A DNA stretch of 5,352 nt from Roseovarius sp. (lineage in GTDB: Bacteria > Pseudomonadota > Alphaproteobacteria > Rhodobacterales > Rhodobacteraceae): the NCBI GenBank assembly GCA_007125415.1, contig SLDH01000060.1:1-5352 (forward strand). The letters are read 5' to 3'. How positions within the stretch are numbered: the first letter of the stretch is position 1; every line of letters begins with the position of its first letter. Made by a program: the position numbers and the translations under genes. Under the pieces are notes generated by a model. That model was not told where the DNA came from. It saw nothing but the letters and a program-made list of their open reading frames with translations, and did not search any database. Positions 1-5,352 of the stretch are shown piece after piece.

Positions 1-383
1 CAGCGATCACGCTGATCGGCAGCTGGGGGGTGCAGCCGGCGCTGATGCCCGCCGTGGTGATGCTGGGCTATTTCAACGGCATGTTCGCGGTTGCCGCCAT
101 CGGTTCAATGATGGCGCTTGCAAACAAGGGGCGCGGCGCGCGTGAAGGCACGCGCATGGGGCTCTGGGGTGCGGCACAGGCCATCGCCGCCGGGTTCGGC
201 GGCCTTGTCGGTGCGGCTGCCGTTGATGTCATGCGCCGGATCATGGCCGAGGATGGCCCCGCATTCGGTGCGGTATTCCTTGCCGAAGCCACACTTTTCG
301 TCATCGCCGCGCTGCTGGCGCTCAAAGTCATCGAAACACGTCGCCCCGTCAGGGAAGATGCGGCGATCGTACCGGGAGAATGA
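1..383 (+). CDS. 3' end of PucC/ORF428-type membrane carrier (bacteriochlorophyll delivery family), partial
   Basis: The reading frame is already open at the left edge (first whole codon at position 3) and ends with TGA at 381-383, so the start lies outside. About 126 residues are visible. They hold hydrophobic stretches typical of the last membrane helices of a 12-helix major-facilitator-like protein. The segment GTRMGLWGAAQAIAAGFGG, followed by a small-residue helix and AVDVMRR, is characteristic of the PucC/LhaA/ORF428 (BCD) family. A hydrophilic tail (ETRRPVRED) ends the protein. Members sit in the inner membrane and are linked to bacteriochlorophyll handling and light-harvesting assembly. 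The position directly before bchP matches ORF428 of Rhodobacter capsulatus rather than pucC or lhaA, but that assignment rests on context. The stop overlaps or abuts the bchP start, indicating cotranscription. Confidence 0.88.
   Translation, partial: AITLIGSWGVQPALMPAVVMLGYFNGMFAVAAIGSMMALANKGRGAREGTRMGLWGAAQAIAAGFGGLVGAAAVDVMRRIMAEDGPAFGAVFLAEATLFVIAALLALKVIETRRPVREDAAIVPGE
374..378 (+). promoter_or_regulatory. Ribosome binding site deciding the bchP start
   Basis: GGGAG lies 7 bases before the ATG at 386 but only 1 base before the ATG at 380. Normal Shine-Dalgarno spacing therefore favours 386. The site lies inside the last codons of the upstream gene, so translation of the two genes is probably coupled. 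Confidence 0.5.
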
Positions 384-385
384 AC

Positions 386-1564
386 ATGTATGATGTTGTT
401 GTCGTTGGAGGAGGCCCCTCGGGAGCCACGGCTGCCAATGATCTGGCGCGCTCGGGCCACAAGGTGGCCATGATCGACCGCGATGGCCGGATAAAGCCCT
501 GTGGTGGCGCTATTCCACCCCGATTGATCTCGGACTTCGACATTCCCGACGAGATGCTGGTGGCGCATATCACCACCGCGCGGATGATCTCGCCCACTGG
601 TCGCAAGGTGGATATCCCCATCGAGAACGGCTTTGTCGGTATGGTGGACCGGGCCGATTTTGATGAATATCTGCGTGACCGGGCGGAAAGGGCAGGGGCC
701 GATCGCCATACAGGCACTTTCCTGCGCATCGACCGGGATGCGGAAGGCACGCATGTGGTCTATCGTGACAAGGCCAGCGGCAACGAATGCAGCCTCACCA
801 CAAAGCTGGTGATCGGCGCGGACGGTGCGCGCTCCAAGGTGGCGGCAGCCGAAGTGCCGGGTGGCGACAAGACGCCCTATGTGATTGCCTATCACGAAAT
901 CATCAAGGCGCCGGGCAAGCAGGGCGACTATGACCCAGACCGCTGCGACGTGATCTATGACGGACGGATCTCGCCTGATTTCTACGGCTGGATCTTTCCG
1001 CACGGGAAGTCGGCTAGTGTCGGCATGGGCTCGATGATCAAGGATGTGAACCTCAAGGACGCCACCGCCGCCCTGCGACAGACCAACGGTCTGGATACAT
1101 GCGAGACGATCCGCTGCGAAGGTGCGCCCATTCCGCTGAAGCCGATGGACCGCTGGGACAATGGCAAGGACGTGGTGCTCGCCGGCGATGCGGCGGGTGT
1201 GGTGGCGCCCAGTTCGGGCGAAGGCATCTATTACGCGATGGTGGGTGGCCGTGTTGCTGCCACTGCGGCGGCGGCCTGCCTTGCGACGGGCCGCGTGAAA
1301 GATCTCAAGCTTGCCCGCTCGCTCTTCATGCGCGAGCACAAGACGGTCTTTCGGGTGCTGGCTTCGATGCAAAACGCCTATTACCGCTCGGATGAGCGGC
1401 GCGAGCGGTTTGTCTCGCTCTGTCATGACATAGATGTGCAGCGGCTGACCTTTGAAGCCTACATGAACAAGAAACTGGTCAAGGCCCGGCCCATGGCTCA
1501 TGTCAAGATCGGCCTGAAGAACCTTGCGCATCTCACACGCCTCGTGCCACAGGCCTATACATGA
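386..1564 (+). CDS. bchP: Geranylgeranyl reductase BchP (bacteriochlorophyll phytyl tail reduction)
   Basis: This FAD-dependent reductase reduces three double bonds of the geranylgeranyl group on bacteriochlorophyll a (or of geranylgeranyl-PP) to give phytyl, at the inner membrane, with NADPH. With the start at 386 it is 392 residues, the usual length. The N-terminus has a Rossmann dinucleotide-binding motif (G8-x-G10-x-x-G13) ending in acidic D31. It is followed by KPCGGAIPP (37-45), a hallmark of this reductase family, then GADGARSKV (about 144-152), YGWIFP (200-205) and the second FAD motif AGDAAG (G267, D268). The in-frame ATG at 380 overlaps the upstream stop as ATGA and would add two residues, but the ribosome site favours 386. 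The gene sits between the PucC-like gene and idi, as in Rhodobacter clusters, and its stop overlaps the idi start (ATGA, 1561-1564). Archaeal-type GGR or ChlP homologues are less likely given this context. Confidence 0.95.
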   Translation: MYDVVVVGGGPSGATAANDLARSGHKVAMIDRDGRIKPCGGAIPPRLISDFDIPDEMLVAHITTARMISPTGRKVDIPIENGFVGMVDRADFDEYLRDRAERAGADRHTGTFLRIDRDAEGTHVVYRDKASGNECSLTTKLVIGADGARSKVAAAEVPGGDKTPYVIAYHEIIKAPGKQGDYDPDRCDVIYDGRISPDFYGWIFPHGKSASVGMGSMIKDVNLKDATAALRQTNGLDTCETIRCEGAPIPLKPMDRWDNGKDVVLAGDAAGVVAPSSGEGIYYAMVGGRVAATAAAACLATGRVKDLKLARSLFMREHKTVFRVLASMQNAYYRSDERRERFVSLCHDIDVQRLTFEAYMNKKLVKARPMAHVKIGLKNLAHLTRLVPQAYT

Positions 1565-2109
1565 ACAGTATGATCCCGACCTGGGTGGGGGGCGATCTTG
1601 TCGCCCTCGACAAGCTCGAAGCACATCAGAGAGGCCTGCTTCACAAGGCCGTGTCGGTCTTTGTGATCTGCGGCGATGATCTGCTCATCCAGCAGCGCGC
1701 GCTCGGCAAGTATCACACGCCGGGTCTCTGGGCGAATACCTGTTGCACCCATCCCAACTGGGGCGAAGCGCCCGAGCATTGTGCGCAGCGGCGGCTGCAG
1801 GAAGAATTGGGCATCAGCGGGCTCATGCTGCAGCACCGGGATCAGGTGACCTACCGTGCCGACGTGGGTAGCGGGCTCATCGAGCATGAACTGGTGGATA
1901 TTTTCGTCAGCCGCGTGACAAGGCGCGTGACCGTGGTGCCAAACCCCGATGAGGTGATGGAAACAAGCTGGGTGAACATCGATACGCTCTCCCGTCAGAC
2001 AAGAGAAACGCCCGATCTCTTTTCGCCCTGGCTCACGATCTATCTGGCTCGACACAAGGATCAGATTTTCGCGCAGAGCGAAGACGAAATGGTTGCCGTA
2101 CCACGCTGA
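1561..2109 (+). CDS. idi: Isopentenyl-diphosphate delta-isomerase, type I (Nudix fold)
   Basis: This cytoplasmic metal-dependent enzyme interconverts IPP and DMAPP, feeding geranylgeranyl-PP to the bacteriochlorophyll tail and to carotenoids. It is 182 residues, the normal length. Compared from memory with E. coli Idi, the catalytic cysteine is C62 in ANTCCTHP (E. coli C67 in TNSVCGHP), with H64 next to it. H22 and H28 fit the metal-binding histidines. E82 lies in the Nudix-like RRLQEELG. E108 and E110 in IEHELVD match the catalytic/metal glutamates. FSPWL near residue 160 is also conserved. The start overlaps the bchP stop, and only a weak AGG at 1551-1553 precedes it, so translational coupling is likely. 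A second ATG at 1570 would remove three residues. The gene corresponds to ORF176 of the R. capsulatus photosynthesis cluster and closes the bch operon here. Confidence 0.95.
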   Translation: MNSMIPTWVGGDLVALDKLEAHQRGLLHKAVSVFVICGDDLLIQQRALGKYHTPGLWANTCCTHPNWGEAPEHCAQRRLQEELGISGLMLQHRDQVTYRADVGSGLIEHELVDIFVSRVTRRVTVVPNPDEVMETSWVNIDTLSRQTRETPDLFSPWLTIYLARHKDQIFAQSEDEMVAVPR

Positions 2110-2184
2110 CCGGTTCAGGCGCTGGAAATCCCGGCACCCACAGCACACTCTTGCGCACACGGGCCCCGCCCCGCTCGACCGGTC
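2110..2184. other. 75-base convergent gap between idi and the ArsR-family gene
   Basis: The two operons run into each other here. The gap is GC-rich. GACCGGT at 2108-2114 and ACCGGTC at 2178-2184 could pair across about 63 bases, but there is no compact hairpin with a T-tract. I see no convincing intrinsic terminator for either operon, so Rho-dependent ending or mutual read-through is possible. Confidence 0.4.
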
Positions 2185-2529
2185 CTATCTGTCTTCTGCG
2201 CCCTTGCAGAAAAGCTCGTAGACAACTTCCAGTATGCGGACTGCCCGGATGTCGATCAGCCGGTAATAGATCGTCTTGCCCTCGCGGCGGGGGGCAACCA
2301 ACCCTTCGAGCCGAAGCCGCGACAGTTGCTGCGAAACGGCGGCCTGCCGCGCGCCTAGAAGCTCTTCCAGCTCTGTCACCGATTTCTCTCCAGCCGAGAG
2401 ATGGCAGAGGATCATCAGACGCCCTTCGTGGCTGATCGCTTTCAGAAAGGCCGACGCATCCCGCGCGCTTTGCATCATCGCGGTTTTGTCGGCCTCGTCC
2501 AATTCAGGTGTCATCACGGGAAGGCTCAT
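2185..2529 (-). CDS. ArsR-family repressor of the SqrR/BigR/SoxR persulfide-sensing type
   Basis: This 114-residue winged helix-turn-helix protein is full length for the ArsR family. Helices containing FLKAISHEGRLMILCHL (about 28-44) precede VTELEELLG and the recognition helix RQAAVSQQLSRLR (61-73). The wing GKTIYYRL (84-91) and a C-terminal dimer helix ending YELFC follow. Its only cysteines are C42 (helix 2) and C108 (last helix). In SqrR of R. capsulatus (C41/C107) and in BigR this pair forms an intramolecular polysulfide link when reactive sulfur is present, which releases DNA. The ELCVCDL metal site of classic ArsR is absent, so arsenic sensing is unlikely. The sensor role is inferred from residue position and family. 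It is the second gene of a minus-strand operon, its ATG overlapping the upstream stop as ATGA (2526-2529). Targets could include its own operon or nearby photosynthesis genes, but I found no clear operator. Confidence 0.9.
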   Translation of the reverse strand: MSLPVMTPELDEADKTAMMQSARDASAFLKAISHEGRLMILCHLSAGEKSVTELEELLGARQAAVSQQLSRLRLEGLVAPRREGKTIYYRLIDIRAVRILEVVYELFCKGAEDR

Positions 2530-2897
2530 GATTCCGGCACCGTTTCGTTGGGGTGTGCATCGAGCAGTTCAACCAGCATCGGCCAGAAGAAGTCAGCGCC
2601 CGGATACCCGATGATGCGCCCAAGCTCCCGGCCCTCGTGAACCAGAATGAAAGTCGGTGTGACGGCTGGGGGGCTTTCGAATTCTATGTCATCGGGTATC
2701 TCACGCAAGTTGACACGCCGCAGTGGAGCCCGCGCGCCCTCCGTTGATTGCGGATAGGCCGCGCCGACCTCGGCTTCCCATTTCGCGCACCAGTGGCATC
2801 CGTCGTAGCGCACGAAGATCAACTCCGCGCTCCATGCTGCGGACAAGCAGATCCATGATGCAACTGCACATGATAGCATGAAGGTGACAAAGCGCAT
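2526..2897 (-). CDS. Exported SoxS-like thioredoxin-fold protein
   Basis: With the start at 2897 the product is 123 residues. It begins with a signal peptide (MRF, a hydrophobic stretch, cleavage likely after AWSA at residue 24), so it should act in the periplasm. The mature part opens with a beta strand and the redox site C34-H-W-C37, then KWEAEVGAAYP, APLRRVNL and the cis-proline loop VTPTF (P81). It ends with GYPGADFFW and a last helix. This pattern matches the small SoxS-type thioredoxins that accompany ArsR-type SoxR in Rhodobacteraceae. There, SoxS is thought to keep Sox proteins reductively active or to act in thiol/persulfide exchange. The frame stays open up to an ATG at 2978, which would add 27 residues before the signal peptide. 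I prefer 2897 because the signal peptide then starts properly, although the ribosome site is weak at both. It overlaps the repressor gene by ATGA. The partner or substrate is not visible here. Confidence 0.85.
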   Translation of the reverse strand: MRFVTFMLSCAVASWICLSAAWSAELIFVRYDGCHWCAKWEAEVGAAYPQSTEGARAPLRRVNLREIPDDIEFESPPAVTPTFILVHEGRELGRIIGYPGADFFWPMLVELLDAHPNETVPES

Positions 2898-3029
2898 CAG
2901 TTTACCATTCACGGAAGATGACCGGGCCAAGATAGGCGGAATATGAGCGAAGAGCAACGACGGAACGGACGATAGCATGTCAGTTTTGCTCGTCCAGATC
3001 TACTCCACGTTTGATCTGCAAGTCACTGT

Positions 3030-3179
3030 GCGAGGGTCGGTGCGGTGGCGTGATGCCGCCCGTTGGCCGGGGCCAACCCTCGCGATTGGCGCCTCTGCCT
3101 GCCACAGGCCAGACCCTGGGATGGCGGCCTTAGCTGATGTCTCGGTGGGTCAGGCCTTGCCCTGTAGCGGATGACCACC
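3030..3179. repeat. Cluster of inverted repeats, possible structured RNA of unknown type
   Basis: Five potential stems lie close together. GCGAGGGT (3030-3037) pairs perfectly with ACCCTCGC (3076-3083). Inside it, GGTGGC (3044-3049) pairs with GCCGCC (3055-3060, one G-T), and GTTGGC (3062-3067) pairs with GCCAAC (3072-3077), sharing two bases with the outer stem. To the right, TCTGCCTG (3094-3101) pairs with CAGG plus CAGA (3105-3113, one bulge). GGTGG plus TCA (3144-3152, one bulge) pairs with TGACCACC (3172-3179). I match it to no known RNA family. In GC-rich DNA some stems arise by chance, so a transcribed RNA is only a possibility, and the strand is undecided. Confidence 0.3.
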
Positions 3180-3289
3180 ACATTCGAGACCCGGGGGGAA
3201 ATGGGCAACACTTGTGAAAGGCCGTATTTTCCATGCTGGATTAGCAGCTTGGCCATGTGTAGGCTTGCGCTGGCCGGGGGGCGTTTTCT

Positions 3290-3293
3290 GGAG
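3290..3293 (+). promoter_or_regulatory. Ribosome binding site of the LpxR-like gene
   Basis: GGAG ends 9 bases before the ATG at 3303. A TTG at 3300 in the same frame has a 6-base spacing and would add one residue. ATG is preferred as the commoner start, giving a signal peptide that begins MRRLTALL. Confidence 0.5.
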
Positions 3294-3302
3294 TGACCGT
3301 TG

Positions 3303-4217
3303 ATGCGCCGCCTTACGGCTTTGTTGACAGCGTTGATCATGACCGGCTCCGCGCTGAGCGCGCAGGAGCGTGGCTTCATCGGCTTTGGCCACCTTCTGAC
3401 CAATGACATCATCGGCGATCGGCATGACCGCTGGCGCACGGGCTCCTATCAGGCAAGCATGCTGTGGGGGCCGGAATGGACCGGGGCCTTGCCCGACCGT
3501 TTCGGTGCGTTGATCGAACTGCGCTTTGCCGGAGAGATCGTGGCACCCGAAGACATCTCGCGCGCGGTACCGGGGGACCGGCCCTATGGCGGCGTTCTCA
3601 CCCTTGGGCTGCACACGCATTTCGCCTATGGCGGCCTGGAGAACAGCGTCGGGCTCGATATCGCCGTGACAGGGCCCCAGACCCGGCTCGACGACCTCCA
3701 GTCATTTCTTCACAATACTTTCGATGGCCCGAAGATGTCATCTGCGGTGCGGGACCGACAGATCAGCAATGGTGTCTATCCCACGCTTGTGATCGAGACC
3801 GGCCGCCGCATAACGCTCTCGCCCTCGCTCCATGTCAGGCCCTTCCTTGAGGGCCGGGCCGGGCTGGAGACGCTTGCGCGCGTGGGTGCGGACCTGACCT
3901 TCGGGCAGGTGGGTCGCGATGCCCTGATGATCCGCGAGCCTGTGGCGGGGCAGCGCTATCGCAGTGTTGCGGACGGATTTCAGGGTGTCGCATTCGTGCT
4001 CGGGGGCGATGTGGCCTATGTGCATGACAGTGCGCTACTGCCCGGAAATCGTGGCGTGACCCCTGAAGACTATCGCATCAGGTTGCGCTCGGGCGTCCAT
4101 TGGCAGCCCCGGACGGGCATCAGCGGTTTCTATGGCCTCACCTGGTTGGGCAAGGAATTCACGACCCAGTCCGACAGTCAGGTTGTCGGCTCCATCCGGC
4201 TGGACCTCGAGTTCTGA
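3303..4217 (+). CDS. LpxR-family (DUF2219) outer-membrane lipid A 3'-O-deacylase-like protein
   Basis: The product is 304 residues with a signal peptide (MRRLTALLTALIMTGSALSA, cleavage before QERG). Alternating strand patterns end in SIRLDLEF, the terminal phenylalanine typical of outer-membrane beta-barrels. LpxR enzymes remove the 3'-acyloxyacyl chain of lipid A in a calcium-dependent way. Compared from memory with Salmonella LpxR (mature N9, D10, T34, H122), the equivalents here are N34 and D35 in LLTNDIIGD, T46 in RWRTGSY and H137 in LQSFLHN. Family features DRPYGG (92-97), TGPQTR before the histidine, and YGLTWLGKEF with QVVGS near the end also fit. Salmonella E128 has no obvious counterpart, and the usual GW before the conserved Q (here AVRDRQ) is changed. 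Deacylase activity is therefore probable rather than certain. It stands alone, divergent from the thioredoxin operon, with a good ribosome site. Confidence 0.85.
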   Translation: MRRLTALLTALIMTGSALSAQERGFIGFGHLLTNDIIGDRHDRWRTGSYQASMLWGPEWTGALPDRFGALIELRFAGEIVAPEDISRAVPGDRPYGGVLTLGLHTHFAYGGLENSVGLDIAVTGPQTRLDDLQSFLHNTFDGPKMSSAVRDRQISNGVYPTLVIETGRRITLSPSLHVRPFLEGRAGLETLARVGADLTFGQVGRDALMIREPVAGQRYRSVADGFQGVAFVLGGDVAYVHDSALLPGNRGVTPEDYRIRLRSGVHWQPRTGISGFYGLTWLGKEFTTQSDSQVVGSIRLDLEF

Positions 4218-4219
4218 CA

Positions 4220-4234
4220 GGGCCGCTCCGGCCC
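4220..4234 (+). terminator. Weak hairpin just after the LpxR-like gene, possible terminator
   Basis: GGGCC (4220-4224) and GGCCC (4230-4234) form a GC-only stem with a 5-base loop, starting three bases after the stop codon. No real T-tract follows (GCGTCTTA). An alternative 7-bp pairing, ACAGGGC (4217-4223) with GCCCTGT (4247-4253), competes with it. It could end transcription or slow 3' decay. Confidence 0.35.
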
Positions 4235-4320
4235 GCGTCTTACGGTGCCCTGTGGGCTGACAGCTACAGCAAAACACAGTTCCGGCGAATTTTCACTTGG
4301 GGGGTTCCCAGGGTGATTCG

Positions 4321-4371
4321 CCTTTGCTAGCCTGCGGGTAATAAAAAAGAAAATAGGCAGGCATACAGGTA
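4321..4371 (+). promoter_or_regulatory. Probable promoter/leader of the Hint-domain gene
   Basis: A TTTGCTAG element (4323-4330) precedes an AT-rich stretch (4339-4355, including TAATAAAAAAG) that contrasts with the GC-rich surroundings, and the gene starts at 4372. This fits a -10 region plus leader. No good -35 is seen at the expected distance, so the exact promoter is unsure. A short AGG at 4367-4369 may serve as the ribosome site. Confidence 0.28.
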
Positions 4372-5352
4372 ATGATGACGGGCTTTCGAGGCACGTTTGT
4401 CATCTCTTGGTCGCAGACGGAAGTGGACGGTCTCGAAGCCGCCCCCGTTCAGGTATTGGATGTGGGCGCGGCATGGGAATGGCGCGGTGAACTGGTGCGC
4501 GTTGATGGTCCGAACGAGGTCTTGCGGCTGGAGAATGCGAACGGCGAGACGACCCGCCGCAAACAAGCCGCGCGCATGGTGCGCAGGCTGGTGGGTGCGG
4601 CACGAAGCAACACAAGGGATCTGGGCAAGGTCGAGATAGAAGAGCCGTTGCTGGACAGCAGCTTCGTCGTCAGCGATGGGGCGCAAAGCTATACGGTGAC
4701 GCTGATCGAGGTGGGAGGTGGCGCGCCGCCCCTGCTGATGTTCCTTGATGAAATCCCCCCCCGCGACACGGAAATGTGGGTTGTCCATCACAGCCTGCAG
4801 CGCGCGAGTGCGAATTCCACCGGACCGGAAAGCGGCGGCGTCATCTGCTTTACCTCCGGCACCTGCATCGAAACGCCGGATGGCCCGCGCCCGGTGGAGC
4901 AGTTGCGCGAGGGCGATCATGTTCAGACCAAGGATGGCGGCGCGCAGGAGATCCAGTGGATCGGCAGCCGCCGGATGAGCGGGGCGCGGCTCTTTGCGAT
5001 GCCCTATCTGCGCCCCATTCGCATCCGCGCGAGTGCGCTGGGCGTGGACCGGCCGGATGCTGAACTTCTCGTTTCGCCCGAGCATCGCCTGCTCATCCGG
5101 GGCGAGGTGGCCCATGCGCTTTTCAACACGCCCGAGGTTCTGGTGGCGGCCCGTGATCTTGTCAATCGGGGCAGCATCGCGGTGGATATGGCCCTGCGCG
5201 AGGTGACCTATTACCATGTGCTTTTGCCACAGCATCACATCCTGTGGGCCAACGGCATCGAAACCGAGAGCTTTCATCCCGCCAGCACCGCTCTGACCAC
5301 ATTGGGCGATGAAGACCGCATGCGCCTTCTGGCGCTCTACCCGGGGCTCGAC
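4372..5352 (+). CDS. Hint (Hedgehog/intein) domain protein of Rhodobacteraceae type, 3' end beyond the window
   Basis: The frame runs open to the right edge, giving 327 residues without a stop. The N-terminal part (1-155) begins MMTGFRGTFVISWSQTE, continues through MVRRLVGAA and VTLIEV, and reaches PPRDTEMWVV (about 130-139). This is a region I associate with a family-specific N-domain found with Hint_2 in Rhodobacteraceae. The Hint domain starts at C159 (CFTSGTCIETPDG). It continues with PVEQLREGDHVQT, IQWIGSRR, VSPEHRLLI (S235, H238, like the TxxH block of inteins and hedgehogs) and ILWANGIETESFHPA (N294, H302). Hint domains can cleave or rearrange their own backbone at the first cysteine. 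Whether this one does, and its cellular role, are unknown. No signal peptide is evident. Start: ATGs at 4372 and 4375 are both possible. The weak AGG at 4367-4369 fits 4375 slightly better, but the family pattern M-x-TGFRG favours 4372. Confidence 0.85.
   Translation, partial: MMTGFRGTFVISWSQTEVDGLEAAPVQVLDVGAAWEWRGELVRVDGPNEVLRLENANGETTRRKQAARMVRRLVGAARSNTRDLGKVEIEEPLLDSSFVVSDGAQSYTVTLIEVGGGAPPLLMFLDEIPPRDTEMWVVHHSLQRASANSTGPESGGVICFTSGTCIETPDGPRPVEQLREGDHVQTKDGGAQEIQWIGSRRMSGARLFAMPYLRPIRIRASALGVDRPDAELLVSPEHRLLIRGEVAHALFNTPEVLVAARDLVNRGSIAVDMALREVTYYHVLLPQHHILWANGIETESFHPASTALTTLGDEDRMRLLALYPGLD

Larger units (their letters stand above)
2898..3302. other. 405-base intergenic region between divergent genes, no convincing gene
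   Basis: This region should carry the promoters of the leftward thioredoxin-repressor operon and the rightward LpxR-like gene. The short open frames on either strand (for example 65 codons from 2977 on +) show no recognisable family, signal peptide or ribosome site, so I treat them as chance. No clear -35/-10 pair stands out. The only notable structure is a run of inverted repeats at about 3030-3179 and a weaker one (GGCCA 3251-3255 with TGGCC 3271-3275). There is no tRNA, attachment site or recognised riboswitch. Confidence 0.5.

Noticed and set aside
68..1624. Long open frame (518 codons) on the minus strand opposite bchP
   Set aside because: It is rich in R, H and A, has no family pattern, and runs antisense across the end of the carrier gene and bchP, which are well supported. 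Such frames arise by chance in GC-rich DNA.
2526..2897. Lipoprotein signal in the thioredoxin-like protein (cysteines at residues 10 and 17)
   Set aside because: Neither cysteine sits in a proper lipobox, and a standard AWSA cleavage site follows the hydrophobic stretch.
2907..2942. ATTC (2907-2910) and GAAT (2939-2942) upstream of the thioredoxin gene as a SqrR/BigR-type operator
   Set aside because: As I recall, SqrR sites have ATTC and GAAT separated by about 8 bases; here the gap is 28, so this is not a credible operator.
2977..3174. Possible 65-residue small protein on the plus strand in the divergent gap
   Set aside because: No ribosome site, no family resemblance and no signal or membrane segment; it runs through the inverted-repeat cluster.
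3030..3179. Cobalamin, FMN, TPP or SAM-II riboswitch
   Set aside because: The conserved core boxes of these riboswitches are missing or in the wrong order, and the flanking genes are not typical targets.
3182..3191. TTCGAGACCC resembling a tRNA T-loop
   Set aside because: No acceptor, D or anticodon arms can be drawn around it, and the 3' flank does not fit a tRNA end.
4251..4268. TGT-N12-ACA match to the PpsR/CrtJ operator pattern upstream of the Hint gene
   Set aside because: Six fixed bases are expected about once in a window of this size; it is single, whereas PpsR sites often occur in pairs, and the downstream gene is not a photosynthesis gene.
4327..5277. Open frame of 316 codons on the minus strand opposite the Hint-domain gene
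   Set aside because: Its composition is low-complexity R/H/A-rich and it lacks any recognisable domain; the plus-strand Hint motifs are clear.

Overview
The window looks like the edge of a photosynthesis gene cluster in a purple or aerobic anoxygenic phototrophic member of the Rhodobacteraceae (Alphaproteobacteria). The sequence is GC-rich. The gene order PucC-like carrier, bchP, idi is the one known from the Rhodobacter capsulatus/sphaeroides clusters. The Hint-domain gene at the right end is also of a type I associate with this family.

Left (1-2109, + strand): the 3' end of an ORF428/PucC-type membrane protein, then bchP (geranylgeranyl reductase) and idi (isopentenyl-diphosphate isomerase). 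Stops and starts touch or overlap, so these three should form one mRNA. Idi interconverts IPP and DMAPP for geranylgeranyl-PP. BchP reduces the geranylgeranyl tail of bacteriochlorophyll to phytyl. The PucC-like protein belongs to a family tied to bacteriochlorophyll handling and light-harvesting assembly.

Middle (2185-2897, - strand): a two-gene operon running towards idi. It encodes an exported SoxS-like thioredoxin-fold protein (CHWC active site) and, through an ATGA overlap, an ArsR-family repressor. The repressor has the cysteine pair (C42, C108) expected of SqrR/BigR/SoxR-type persulfide sensors. No sox or sqr structural gene is visible nearby. A sulfide-type sensor beside bacteriochlorophyll genes is the most interesting feature here, because SqrR of R. 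capsulatus is known to govern sulfide-dependent photosynthesis.

Then comes a stretch of about 400 bases (2898-3302) without a convincing gene but with several inverted repeats, of unknown function. It is followed by an outer-membrane LpxR-family (DUF2219) lipid A 3'-O-deacylase-like gene on + (3303-4217).

Right (4372 to edge, + strand): a Hint (Hedgehog/intein) domain protein, cut off by the window end. The right half appears to be ordinary flanking chromosome rather than photosynthesis genes. I see no tRNA, rRNA, insertion sequence or CRISPR array.
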